From: Bacillota bacterium
Lineage (GTDB): Bacteria; Bacillota; Clostridia; Lachnospirales; Lachnospiraceae
Direction of reading: 5' to 3'
Assembly: GCA_023408815.1 (NCBI GenBank)
Contig: JAEYJO010000045.1
Location: forward strand, 1-64,000
Length of the DNA: 64,000 nucleotides
This document shows, piece after piece, positions 25,479-34,785 of the stretch. The notes below the pieces were generated by a model, which was not told the origin of the DNA, made no database searches, and worked only from the letters and a program-made list of their open reading frames with translations. The position numbers and the translations under genes are program-made. How positions within the stretch are numbered: the stretch's first letter is position 1; the number at the start of each line of letters is the position of its first letter.

Positions 25479-26415
25479 AGAGGTAAGCCGGAGCAGAATA
25501 GATATTCATGCGGATGACTATGGGTTATCTGGTCATGCTTCGGAGGACATTCTAAAATGTCTGTATGCGGAAAAGTTAGACAGTATTAGTGTGATGACCA
25601 ATATGGAATGTGTGGCGGAATATGCGGAGAAATTCAATAGAGAGAAATGCAGATGGACTCGGACGCCTCTCCTAAGCGTTCATCTCAATTTTATGGAAGG
25701 CCATTGTCTGGCGCCTGTGGAAACGGTGTCTCATCTGGTTGACGAACGAGGTTACTTTAAAATAGGATGGGGAACTCTCTTTCTATGGAATTATTGTCCG
25801 TGGAGATATAAAGAGATAGAACGCGAACTGGCGGCGGAGATAGAAGCGCAGACAGAATGCTTCAGGAAGCATTTCGGCGAAGATTACGGCATTGGTGTGC
25901 CGCTTCGTTTTGACGGTCATCAGCATACTCAGATGATTCCCATCGTATATAAAACACTCATGAAAGTAATCGAAAAGCGGCAGTATCTGGTGGATTATAT
26001 TCGCGTGACCAAGGAGCCGATAAGCCCGTTTCTAATGAGCGTTTCTTTATGGAAGTCATACCGTCCGGTCAATATCATTAAAAATTTGCTTTTAGATTTA
26101 TATTCTATACATATGGAAAAAATGATAAAAAGGGAAGGAATAAATGTTCGCCCCATGTTTTTGTGGGGAGTGTTGTTCAGCGGGCATATGGATGCGAAAC
26201 GCGTCGACAGGATTCTGCCCCTTATGAAGGAGCAGGCATATAAAAAAGATAGAATGCTGGAAATACTATTTCATCCCGGCAGCATGTTGCAAGAAGAAAT
26301 GGGAGAGGAATTCTGTAATGATGGAAGCAGAGAATTTTATCTTTCGAAGGGAAGAAGGGTGGAATACGAGGCGCTTATGGCTTTGAATATGGAGAATTTG
26401 CAATCCTATAAGTAA
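25468..26415 (+). CDS. ChbG/YdjC-family carbohydrate deacetylase
   Basis: A 315-residue soluble protein. The metal-binding HADDYG (His 14, Asp 16, Asp 17) at the N-terminus, LLSVHLNFMEG near 70, FDGHQHTQMIP near 150 and ILFHPGS near 270 are the ordered motifs of the YdjC/ChbG family, which deacetylates N-acetylated sugars such as chitobiose. In this setting it probably acts on a precursor or lipid-linked sugar in the cytoplasm. ATG at 25468 overlaps the GtrB gene by 11 bases; the longer in-frame start at 25432 is unlikely. Confidence 0.85.
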   Translation: MESKEVSRSRIDIHADDYGLSGHASEDILKCLYAEKLDSISVMTNMECVAEYAEKFNREKCRWTRTPLLSVHLNFMEGHCLAPVETVSHLVDERGYFKIGWGTLFLWNYCPWRYKEIERELAAEIEAQTECFRKHFGEDYGIGVPLRFDGHQHTQMIPIVYKTLMKVIEKRQYLVDYIRVTKEPISPFLMSVSLWKSYRPVNIIKNLLLDLYSIHMEKMIKREGINVRPMFLWGVLFSGHMDAKRVDRILPLMKEQAYKKDRMLEILFHPGSMLQEEMGEEFCNDGSREFYLSKGRRVEYEALMALNMENLQSYK

Positions 26416-26432
26416 GTATGCTAAAATACAAA

Positions 26433-26504
26433 GATGATTTCTTCTTCGCGGAGCGAATTGACATGCGGAAATCATGCGTTACTGCGAACGGAGTGAACAG
26501 TAAC
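26433..26504 (+). repeat. copy C of the intergenic palindromic repeat (left-truncated)
   Basis: A 72-bp copy aligned with positions 1256-1328 of copy A: GATGATTTCT...TTCGCGGAGCGAATT, ATCATGCGTTACTG and the end palindrome closing with GTGAACAGTAAC. The left half of the element is missing. It lies between the deacetylase stop and the ABC flippase start at 26532. An in-frame ATG at 26418 would translate through the repeat and is rejected. Confidence 0.75.
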
Positions 26505-26531
26505 AATAAACGAGCAGAGGTAAGACACCGA

Positions 26532-28283
26532 ATGGTAAAAATACTGGCAAAGTTAAATATATTACTGGACAGAAAACAGAAGGAAAAGATGGTGGGCCTT
26601 GTATTCATCATGTTGATAGGGGCGGTGCTGGAGACCTTGGGAATCGGCATGGTTTATCCCGTTGCAGCGGTAATCACAGACCCGGATGCAATCGAGAAGA
26701 ATAAGCTCTTATCGACAATATACGATATGTTTCATATGCAGAGCGTTGCACAATTTACGATGGTAGTCATGGGAGCCTTGATCGTGGTGTTCGCTGTGAA
26801 GAATTCCTATTTATTTTTTCAAAATAAGGTGCAGCTTAAATTCGTATACAGCAATCAATTTGCCACTTCAAGAAGAATGATGATCAATTTTATGAAGCGG
26901 CCCTACGAATACTATCTGAACGCGGATACTTCGGTAATCCAGCGCAGCATCACCTCCGACGTCAACAATATGTATGGCTTGATCTTGAGCCTTCTGCAGC
27001 TTTTCAGCGAGCTGATTGTATTCGTGTGTCTGGTGTGCGTCTGTCTGAAATCGGATGTGATGATGACGGCGACGGTTTCGGTGCTGTTAGTTGCAGTGCT
27101 CTTAATAATCAAAGGAATCTTAAAACCCATCATGCGTAAGGCTGGAGAAGAGAATCAGGACTATTACAGCGGACTGTATAAATGGATTGAGCAGTCGGTC
27201 ATGGGTATTAAAGAAATCAAAGTGGCAAATAAAGAAGATTATTTTATTAACGAATATTCCGCCTGCGGAGCAGGATATGTAAATGCCGTGCAGCGCTATA
27301 ATATATTTAATGCCACTCCGAGACTTCTGATAGAGACTGTAGCGATCGCGGGCATGGTCTTTTATCTGATGATAAAAATATCGGGAGGAACGGCGGTGGC
27401 CGATATCGTGCCTCAGATTACGACGCTGGCCGTGGCGGCGATGCGCCTGATTCCAAGCGCCAACCGTATCAACAATTATCTGACCTCCATCGCTTATTTT
27501 GAGCCGTTTTTCATGGGAGTAACGGATAATCTTCAGGAGGATATCCGGGATGAAAACATCGATTATAAGGAGGAAGTTTATAGGCAGAAACGAAATATTG
27601 AGAAACTTCCGGTTAAAAGGGAAATACTTTTAAAGAATATCACGTATAAATACCCTAATACAGATGTTCTCATCTTCGATAAAGCGACGATGAGCATTCC
27701 GGTAGGAAAGTCCGTCGGTGTCGTTGGAACTTCGGGAGCAGGCAAAACTACAGTGGTTGATATCATGCTGGGGCTTCTGCGCCTGCAGGAGGGTGAGATA
27801 CTGGCGGATGGCATAGAAGTCAGGGAGAATTATGAATCGTGGCTGAAAAATATCGGCTATATTCCGCAGACCATCTTTATGATCGATTCTACGATCCGTA
27901 AAAATGTTGCCTTTGGCTATGCGGATGAGGATATTGACGATGATAAGGTATGGCAGGCGCTGAAGGAAGCGCAGCTTGACGAGTTCGTGCGAGGGCTGCC
28001 CGAGGGGCTTGATACAGGCATCGGAGAAAGAGGGATCCGCATATCCGGAGGGCAAAGGCAGCGTATCGGTATAGCCCGTGCACTGTTTGAGGATCCGGAG
28101 GTATTGGTGCTGGATGAAGCTACCTCGGCTCTGGACAACGATACGGAGGCGGCAATTATGGATTCCATCAATCGCCTGCACGGAAGAAAGACATTGGTTA
28201 TTATCGCCCATAGATTGCAGACGATCGAAAAATGCGACATCGTCTACCGTGTAGAAAACGGACAGGCATCGAGGGAAAGGTAA
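26532..28283 (+). CDS. PglK/MsbA-type ABC flippase for a lipid-linked glycan
   Basis: A 583-residue half-transporter: six membrane helices (about 1-325), then an ATPase domain with Walker A GTSGAGKTT (about 399), Q-loop YIPQTIFM, signature ISGGQRQRIGIARALF (about 502) and Walker B VLVLDEATSALD (about 524). The N-terminus (LLDRKQKEKMVGLVFIMLIGAVLETLG, here split by family comparison) matches PglK and related O-unit exporters rather than drug exporters. It is the only flippase in the window and likely turns the lipid-linked oligosaccharide to the outer face. The start after the repeat is supported by AGAGG 11 bases upstream. Confidence 0.9.
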   Translation: MVKILAKLNILLDRKQKEKMVGLVFIMLIGAVLETLGIGMVYPVAAVITDPDAIEKNKLLSTIYDMFHMQSVAQFTMVVMGALIVVFAVKNSYLFFQNKVQLKFVYSNQFATSRRMMINFMKRPYEYYLNADTSVIQRSITSDVNNMYGLILSLLQLFSELIVFVCLVCVCLKSDVMMTATVSVLLVAVLLIIKGILKPIMRKAGEENQDYYSGLYKWIEQSVMGIKEIKVANKEDYFINEYSACGAGYVNAVQRYNIFNATPRLLIETVAIAGMVFYLMIKISGGTAVADIVPQITTLAVAAMRLIPSANRINNYLTSIAYFEPFFMGVTDNLQEDIRDENIDYKEEVYRQKRNIEKLPVKREILLKNITYKYPNTDVLIFDKATMSIPVGKSVGVVGTSGAGKTTVVDIMLGLLRLQEGEILADGIEVRENYESWLKNIGYIPQTIFMIDSTIRKNVAFGYADEDIDDDKVWQALKEAQLDEFVRGLPEGLDTGIGERGIRISGGQRQRIGIARALFEDPEVLVLDEATSALDNDTEAAIMDSINRLHGRKTLVIIAHRLQTIEKCDIVYRVENGQASRER

Positions 28284-28323
28284 TATAAGACGAAAGGATT
28301 GCAAAAAGCAAAAGGAAGAAACG

Positions 28324-28764
28324 ATGATAGAATTTATTATTAATATGTACAAAAAATATGAGGAGGCGGTGAATTATTTATTCTTCGGTTTTCTCGCATT
28401 TCTTGTAAATATGCTTGCCTACGCGGCGGCAGCTAAGGTGCTTGGAGCGGACGAGGATAAGGTAGTACTGGTGCTGATAGCGACGGCCTTTGCATGGGTT
28501 GTGGCGGTTCTCTTCGCCTACTGGACAAACCGTACCTTCGTATTTAAAAGTAAGGTAACGGATAAAACCGGAATGCATAAAGAATTCGTATCGTTTATTA
28601 GCGCAAGAATTGTAACGGGAATCATGGAGCTCGTCCTCATGTATATTTTGGTAGATATAATTCGTGTGGATGATGTTGTTTCCAAATTTATATGTAATGT
28701 AATCGTAATTGTATCTAATTATATTTTCAGTAAGCTTTGGGTGTTTAGAAAAAAAGAAGCTTAG
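28324..28764 (+). CDS. GtrA-family membrane protein
   Basis: A 146-residue protein of four membrane helices with the GtrA pattern: YEEAVNYLFFGFLAFLVN at the start, YWTNRTFVFKSK after helix 2, and NYIFSKLWVFRKK at the end. GtrA proteins are thought to flip undecaprenyl-phosphate sugars made by GtrB. It lies 40 bases after the ABC flippase and could serve any of the GtrB-like enzymes at 222, 24468 or 34786. Confidence 0.9.
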   Translation: MIEFIINMYKKYEEAVNYLFFGFLAFLVNMLAYAAAAKVLGADEDKVVLVLIATAFAWVVAVLFAYWTNRTFVFKSKVTDKTGMHKEFVSFISARIVTGIMELVLMYILVDIIRVDDVVSKFICNVIVIVSNYIFSKLWVFRKKEA

Positions 28765-28774
28765 GGAGAGGCGT

Positions 28775-29887
28775 ATGTCGAATTCGAAACGTCAGGCAAA
28801 CTACGAATTATTAAGAATCATCGCAATGTTCATGGTGGTGACACTTCATTACCTGAATCATACCGGTGCATTGCTTTCCCTGGGGGAGAGTGCGGATGCG
28901 AAGAAAATCATAGGGACTCTCATAGAGTCTTTCTGCATCGTGGCGGTCAACGTATATGTGCTGATCAGCGGCTACTTTCTCGTAGAAGCAGGATTTAAAA
29001 TAAAACGTATCGTCGTTCTCATTTGTCAGGTGCTGTTCTATTCGATGCTCATTCCCCTCGTCATGCTGGGGGGCGGAATTGCAGGAAATGGAGCGGGCGG
29101 CATTTATTTATGGATACAATATTTATTTCCTATAGAGACGGAGCATTATTGGTTTGCAACCTCTTATGTAATTCTGTATCTTTTTACCCCGGTGCTCAAT
29201 CTGGCGGTGAAAACGATGAATAGAAAACAGCTGCAGGTTACCCTTGTGTTGCTGCTCGTATTCTTTTGCGGGTTCAAAAGTATCTCTCCGGTGCAGTTTG
29301 TTACAGACAGGTTCGGCTATGACTTTGGCTGGTTTTTGTGCGTTTATTTGATTGCGGCTTATATCAGGCTGTATGGACTGAAAGCCTTTTCTACAGGCAG
29401 GCGTGCATGGATTGCCTATGCGGGCTGTGCCTTTGCCATATTTGCTGTCGTATGCGTATTTTATTTTATCCATGAAAAAACGGGCGCCTTCGCTTATTAC
29501 TTTACGGTGCCGTTTCATTATAATTATTTGCTTTGCCTGGCGGGCGCCGTTTCATTATTTTATGCTTTCCGCTATGTGAAGGTACCGGAGAAAGCGGCTG
29601 ATATTATATGTGCCATCTCTCCCCTTACTTTCGGCGTTTATTTGTTCCATGAGCATATCGATATTCGTTCGATGTGGACCGGATGGCTGGATGAATTCAT
29701 TGGACCGGTAAATGAAGCGGGTGTAGGCGGCTTTCTTGTTCATTTGCTGCTGTCCGTGTTTCTGGTGTATTTGGCAGGAATCTTTATAGATGCAGTACGC
29801 AGAATTATTTTCGCTTACATCGGCAGGCATTTGGAGAAGACGAAACCAGCGGCATGGCTTAAGAAGATTGACAGCAGTTTTTCATAG
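28775..29887 (+). CDS. acyltransferase 3 family membrane protein
   Basis: 370 residues with about ten membrane helices. YELLRIIAMFMVVTLHYLNH near the N-terminus carries the conserved Arg and catalytic-type His of the acyltransferase-3 family (OafA/WecH/IcaC type), and FGVYLFHEH occurs near residue 290. These proteins O-acetylate or succinylate surface sugars. The ATG at 28775 follows GGGAGAGG; the track-length start at 28709 lies inside gtrA. Substrate unknown; a SGNH-like protein at 60452 might belong to the same modification. Confidence 0.87.
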   Translation: MSNSKRQANYELLRIIAMFMVVTLHYLNHTGALLSLGESADAKKIIGTLIESFCIVAVNVYVLISGYFLVEAGFKIKRIVVLICQVLFYSMLIPLVMLGGGIAGNGAGGIYLWIQYLFPIETEHYWFATSYVILYLFTPVLNLAVKTMNRKQLQVTLVLLLVFFCGFKSISPVQFVTDRFGYDFGWFLCVYLIAAYIRLYGLKAFSTGRRAWIAYAGCAFAIFAVVCVFYFIHEKTGAFAYYFTVPFHYNYLLCLAGAVSLFYAFRYVKVPEKAADIICAISPLTFGVYLFHEHIDIRSMWTGWLDEFIGPVNEAGVGGFLVHLLLSVFLVYLAGIFIDAVRRIIFAYIGRHLEKTKPAAWLKKIDSSFS

Positions 29888-29939
29888 AAGAGATTAGATT
29901 GAAATTAGCGTCCGCCAACGTGGACAGAGGGGTGTTTGA

Positions 29940-31667
29940 ATGAGAACGCTTACGGATTGGACAGAGAAGGGGAATGTGTATATGAAAATAGCGGAGAAGA
30001 CAGTGTTTCCGTTCATATTGTTTCTTTATCCGTTGCTTCTTATCAATCAGGGAATCGATATTACGGATACTACCTATTCGTTGGGATATTATCGCTTTAT
30101 GGATCGGATGGATGTCACGTGGGTGCTGGCGACCTATCTGGCGAATGTAGCAGGTTCTTTTTTGATGAGGCTGCCCCTTGGAAATACACTTTTGGGTATG
30201 AATATATATACAGGACTGCTTTTAAGCGCTCTGGCGCTCATCTGTTATTATACTTTAAGGCATTGGATGAACGGGTGGATAGTTTTTGTAGGAGAGATGA
30301 TCGCTCTTAGCCTTTGCTGGTGCCCTACGACGATTTTGTATAATTATCTGACTTATTTTTTGTTTGCAGCAGGGAGTATCTTGCTCTATCAGGCGCTGAT
30401 AAGCGATAGGAAGAGCTATTACATATTGGCGGGAGCGAGTCTTGGGCTCAACGTGATGGTGCGCTTTCCAAACCTTGTGGAAGCAGCATTGATCGCGGCG
30501 CTGTGGTTCGCAGGATGGCTGAATAAAGATAAGATTTCTGTTATCGTTAAAAAAACAGGGCTTTGCCTTGTTGGATATTTTGTGGGAATAGGCAGTATTC
30601 TTCTTATCATAATTGCAAGATATGGAATGGATTCCTTTATCGGCATGATAAACGGACTGTTCGGGATGACGGAGGAAGCATCCGATTACACTCTTATTGG
30701 AATGCTTTCCGATATCGCAAGCGCATATGCATCTTCTTTGAAGTGGATTGCTTACATGATTCCATGTATATTCGCGGGAATCATCATGTTTTATATAAAA
30801 AGGGGACAGTACGAAAGGCTCAAAAAACTTCTGTACTGCATTGGAATTTTAATATTATTTCGTTTTTATCTGGGTCAGGGTATGTTTTCTCTGCGCTACT
30901 ATAATGAAGGAAGTGTTTTCCAGTGGATGATGTTGTTTCTCATGTTGTCTGTCGTCTGTTGTATTGCGGGAATCGGGGGCTTTATTTCCGGCAGGTCGTA
31001 CAAAGAGGAGCGTATACTGGCTGCTATCGTGCTCATCATTATTGTAGTCACGCCAATTGGAAGCAATAATTACACCTATCAGAATATGAACAATCTGTTT
31101 TTGGTCGCTCCCTACACCTTGTGGGCCTGTTACCGGATATGGCTAAAGACAAAAGGACGAGCGGTTTATTTCCCGTTTCAGGCATTTGCCGCGGCGATTA
31201 TACTGATGATTCTTGTACAGGGAATCGGGTTTGGCTGCCGATATGTGTTCCGGGACGGAATATACGGGGAAAAGAGGGACTCTCAGGTGGAGAACAGCAG
31301 TGTGCTGGCGGGGATGTATACGACCAGCGAAAATGCAGCAAGCCTGAACGGCCTTATCGCGTTCTGGCAAGAGGGAACACTTTCTAATGATCCGGCAATC
31401 TTTTGGGGAGATGCGCCGGGACTAAGCTATATTCTGGATGTGCCTTCTGCCATTTTCACCACTTGGCCGGAGATACCAAGCAATACCTACGATGCTCTCG
31501 ACCGTGCGCTTGAAGAAATAGATACTCTGCCCACAGTAGTCCTTCATAACGACACGGGAAAGGAAATTGTATCCGGAGAAAAGTCGGATTTGATCCTGGA
31601 TTTTATTGCGTCACATAATTATCGGTGCGTATTTGAAAATAAAAATTACAAGGTGTATCAGCAATAA
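29940..31667 (+). CDS. multi-spanning membrane protein, possible GT-C transferase
   Basis: I do not recognise the family. The protein (575 residues, or 561 from ATG 29982) has about twelve membrane helices and a soluble C-terminal part of about 110 residues. The first outer loop reads QGIDITDTTYSLGYYRFMD, with acidic residues where GT-C enzymes keep their catalytic Asp, and VRFPNL occurs near residue 180. The C-terminus has FWGDAPGLSYILDVPSA. Both starts have ribosome sites (AGAGGGG before 29940; AAGGGG before 29982). In context it is probably a polyprenyl-phosphate-sugar-dependent transferase. Confidence 0.65.
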   Translation: MRTLTDWTEKGNVYMKIAEKTVFPFILFLYPLLLINQGIDITDTTYSLGYYRFMDRMDVTWVLATYLANVAGSFLMRLPLGNTLLGMNIYTGLLLSALALICYYTLRHWMNGWIVFVGEMIALSLCWCPTTILYNYLTYFLFAAGSILLYQALISDRKSYYILAGASLGLNVMVRFPNLVEAALIAALWFAGWLNKDKISVIVKKTGLCLVGYFVGIGSILLIIIARYGMDSFIGMINGLFGMTEEASDYTLIGMLSDIASAYASSLKWIAYMIPCIFAGIIMFYIKRGQYERLKKLLYCIGILILFRFYLGQGMFSLRYYNEGSVFQWMMLFLMLSVVCCIAGIGGFISGRSYKEERILAAIVLIIIVVTPIGSNNYTYQNMNNLFLVAPYTLWACYRIWLKTKGRAVYFPFQAFAAAIILMILVQGIGFGCRYVFRDGIYGEKRDSQVENSSVLAGMYTTSENAASLNGLIAFWQEGTLSNDPAIFWGDAPGLSYILDVPSAIFTTWPEIPSNTYDALDRALEEIDTLPTVVLHNDTGKEIVSGEKSDLILDFIASHNYRCVFENKNYKVYQQ

Positions 31668-31737
31668 AGTCAAATGCAAGCAAGCTTGTGCTTGGCTCAT
31701 TGCCCGCAGGAATAAATCGAAAGGGAGAATGAATATT

Positions 31738-32868
31738 ATGATTAACTTTAATGTGCCTCCATTTACGGGAAAAGAAATGGAGTATATGCGGCAGGCGGTA
31801 GAAAACCAGAAGATATGCGGAGACGGAGAGTTTACCCGCAGGTGCAGTACGTGGATAGAGGAAAGGACGGGCACGAGCAAGAGCCTTCTTACTACTTCAT
31901 GCACCCACGCGCTTGAGCTGGCGGCTCTGCTTGCTGAGATAAAGGAAGGGGATGAAGTGATCATGCCTTCCTTTACATTCGTATCTACAGCGGATGCTTT
32001 TGTGCTGAGGGGAGCCAGAATCGTATTTGTTGATATACGGCCTGATACGATGAACATAGACGAAAATCTCATTGAAGCTGCTGTTACCGGGAAAACGAAG
32101 GCGATTGCGGTAGTTCACTATGCAGGCGTGTCCTGCGAGATGGATAAAATCATGGAAATTGCGAGGAAACACCAGCTCATCGTGGTAGAGGATGCGGCAC
32201 AGGGTATCATGGCTTCTTATAAGGGAAAGCCGCTTGGAACTATCGGGGATTTCGGTTGCTTCAGCTTCCATGAAACGAAGAATTACAGCATGGGAGAAGG
32301 CGGTGCTTTGCTGATCCGGGATGAGAAATACATCGAAGATGCGGAGATTTTCAGAGAAAAAGGTACGGACAGAAGCAAATTTTTCAGAGGCCAGGTGGAT
32401 AAATACCGGTGGATGAATCTTGGCTCCTCCTACCTGCCCAGCGATATGAACGCAGCTTATTTATATGCGCAGTTAGAGATGGCGGATGAAATCAACGATA
32501 TCCGTCTGGCGAGATGGAAGCGATATTATGAAAGACTAAGCCGTCTTATGGAGAGTGGAAGAATAGAGCTTCCCAAAGTGCCGGAGGACTGTATCCACAA
32601 CGGGCATATGTTTTATATAAAGACGAAGGACATGGAAGAAAGAGCGGCTCTTATCGCTTTTCTGAAAAAGAACGAAATTCTTTCGGTGTTCCATTACGTG
32701 CCTCTCCATTCGGCTCCGGCAGGTATAAAATTCGGACGATTCCACGGAGAGGACACATATACCACAAAGGAAAGCGAGAGACTTTTGCGGCTTCCGATGT
32801 TCTATAAACTTAAGGAGCAGGAAGTGGACTATATTGCCGGTAAGGTAAAGGAATTCTATGGTGCTTAG
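31738..32868 (+). CDS. WecE/RffA-like DegT sugar transaminase
   Basis: A 376-residue PLP enzyme related to TDP-4-oxo-6-deoxyglucose transaminase (WecE/RffA): INFNVPPFTGKEMEYM at the N-terminus, TTSCTHALELAA, MPSFTFVSTADAFVLRGA, VVEDAAQGIMA (PLP Asp) and CFSFHETKNYSMGEGG with Schiff-base Lys 181, LGSSYLPSDMNAAYL. WecE makes dTDP-Fuc4N; RmlA/RmlB, which would supply its substrate, are not in this window and would have to come from elsewhere. GGAG 10 bases before ATG 31738 decides the start over 31729. Its end overlaps the next gene by 11 bases. Confidence 0.87.
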   Translation: MINFNVPPFTGKEMEYMRQAVENQKICGDGEFTRRCSTWIEERTGTSKSLLTTSCTHALELAALLAEIKEGDEVIMPSFTFVSTADAFVLRGARIVFVDIRPDTMNIDENLIEAAVTGKTKAIAVVHYAGVSCEMDKIMEIARKHQLIVVEDAAQGIMASYKGKPLGTIGDFGCFSFHETKNYSMGEGGALLIRDEKYIEDAEIFREKGTDRSKFFRGQVDKYRWMNLGSSYLPSDMNAAYLYAQLEMADEINDIRLARWKRYYERLSRLMESGRIELPKVPEDCIHNGHMFYIKTKDMEERAALIAFLKKNEILSVFHYVPLHSAPAGIKFGRFHGEDTYTTKESERLLRLPMFYKLKEQEVDYIAGKVKEFYGA

Positions 32869-34750
32869 TGGGTTCTATAAAAAACATGAAAATAAAATAA
32901 TTGCATTAGGGCTTATGATAATTCTCGGCGTGCTGGCGGCGATGCGGTATGATTATTATTTCGATTTGAACGATGACGTGGTGATGAAGGATATTCTGGC
33001 AGGAGTCTATACAGGCGAACCGGAAAGCCGCAACATACAGATGCTGTATCCGATGAGCCTGTTGATCAGCCTGATTTACCGTGTTTTTCCACAGGCGCCG
33101 GTTTATGGTATCTTTCTGTGCGGGTGTCAGTTTGTCTGCTTTTATCTCATCGTGCAAAGAAGCCTTTGTTTTCGAAGAAGTACGGGCTCCAAGCTGCTGA
33201 TGGCAGGGCTGGAGGGACTTGTGATGACGGTGCTGTTTCTGCAGCATTTTATATTCATACAGTATACGGTCACTTCCGCATTGCTGGCAGGAACGGCAGC
33301 TTTTTTATTCGTTACGTCAAAGGCCGAGCCTTCCGTAAGAAAATTTATAAAAAGAAACCTATGCAGCATTATCCTGGTCATTGTGGCGTTCGGTATACGT
33401 TCAGAAATGCTTCTTCTTGCACTGCCCTTTATTTGTGCGGCGGGTATATACAGATGGTCCATGGAGGGCCATGGGAAAGCGGCGCTCTTTTCTACGGAAA
33501 ATATAGTGAAATACTTGGGTGTTATTGGAAGCATTCTGGCGGGCATCGTATTGCTTTATGTGGTAAATGATGCGGCATACAGCGGAGGAAACTGGAGAAG
33601 CTTCATCGATTACTTCGACAGCAGGACCGAACTGTACGATTTTCAAGGGATTCCGCCATATGAAGGGAATGAAAAGTTGTATGAAAGGCTGGGAATTACG
33701 AAGGCGGAACAGGATATGCTGTTCGAGAGATATAATTTCGGCATGGACGATACGTTAGACGCAGGAATGCTTAACGCTATGGCGGAGTATCAATCTGATG
33801 TCACGCAGCAGACGGTATCTCTGAGAGATAATTTTGTGAAAAAACTGGGAGAATACCGTTATAGAACTTTTCACAGGGAACCGGAAGGTTCGACGAACCC
33901 CGATGATTATCCATGGAATGTCATGGTTATATTGGCGTATATTTCTGTTTTTATCGCAGGAATATGGAATGAGGTATGCAGAACAAAGAATTGTCCGACA
34001 AGGGAAGGCGAAGCGGTACGCGGCGATCGGACCAGTGCCGGAGTGTGGAAAATAGGCTGGAAGCTGCTGCTTATGGGATTTGTAAGAACCGTGCTCTGGA
34101 TGTATATTCTCATAAACGGACGATATCCGGAACGTATTACTCACTCCCTGTATTTGATAGAATTATGTATTTTATGGGCTATGCTTCATATGGAAAGCCG
34201 GGGAATCGAAGCTCGAATCTGTGGAAAGATAAAAGCGACGGTAGTTTTTTCGGCAGTTATCGCGTTGACGGCGGCGGCTTCCCTTCTGTCGGGAATAGAG
34301 AAGGTGGATACGGAATATGCAGCGCGCAGGGAAGCGAATAAGACAGACATAGCGATGAAGGAATACTGCCGCTCTCATGAGGATAATTTTTATTTTATCG
34401 ATGTGTATTCTTCGGTATCGGACCCCGTTACCGAAATACCGTATTCCGAGAAGATGTTTCAGAATGTGAATAATCATATTGCAAATTATGACATTATGGG
34501 AGGCTGGCTGAATAAAAGCCCGCTTTATGATAAGAAATTGAAAGCATTTGGATTGAGTTCCATGCAGGAGGCACTCGCCTATGACGAAAACGTCTATATG
34601 ATGGCGGAGCTTAAAATGGGTACGGACTTTTTGACGGATTATTACGCGGATCAGGGAGTGGAGACAAAGGTAAGGCTGGTTGACACGATAAACGGAATAA
34701 TCGGCGTATATGAAATCCAAGGATATATAACTGAAGAGATTGCGGAGTGA
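32858..34750 (+). CDS. large multi-spanning membrane protein of unknown family
   Basis: 630 residues, about ten to twelve membrane helices, two large outer regions (about 235-345 and 490-630). The first loop reads FDLNDDVVMKDILAGVY, with the Asp pair and spacing seen in many Lachnospiraceae glycan-locus proteins and reminiscent of GT-C active-site loops. NGRYPERITHSLYLIEL occurs near 425. I cannot assign a function beyond probable outside-facing transferase or polymer-modifying role. Coupled to the WecE-like gene by an 11-base overlap. Confidence 0.65.
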   Translation: MVLSGFYKKHENKIIALGLMIILGVLAAMRYDYYFDLNDDVVMKDILAGVYTGEPESRNIQMLYPMSLLISLIYRVFPQAPVYGIFLCGCQFVCFYLIVQRSLCFRRSTGSKLLMAGLEGLVMTVLFLQHFIFIQYTVTSALLAGTAAFLFVTSKAEPSVRKFIKRNLCSIILVIVAFGIRSEMLLLALPFICAAGIYRWSMEGHGKAALFSTENIVKYLGVIGSILAGIVLLYVVNDAAYSGGNWRSFIDYFDSRTELYDFQGIPPYEGNEKLYERLGITKAEQDMLFERYNFGMDDTLDAGMLNAMAEYQSDVTQQTVSLRDNFVKKLGEYRYRTFHREPEGSTNPDDYPWNVMVILAYISVFIAGIWNEVCRTKNCPTREGEAVRGDRTSAGVWKIGWKLLLMGFVRTVLWMYILINGRYPERITHSLYLIELCILWAMLHMESRGIEARICGKIKATVVFSAVIALTAAASLLSGIEKVDTEYAARREANKTDIAMKEYCRSHEDNFYFIDVYSSVSDPVTEIPYSEKMFQNVNNHIANYDIMGGWLNKSPLYDKKLKAFGLSSMQEALAYDENVYMMAELKMGTDFLTDYYADQGVETKVRLVDTINGIIGVYEIQGYITEEIAE

Positions 34751-34785
34751 TTAAAGAATAATTTTGTTACGCGGGGAAGGAGCAT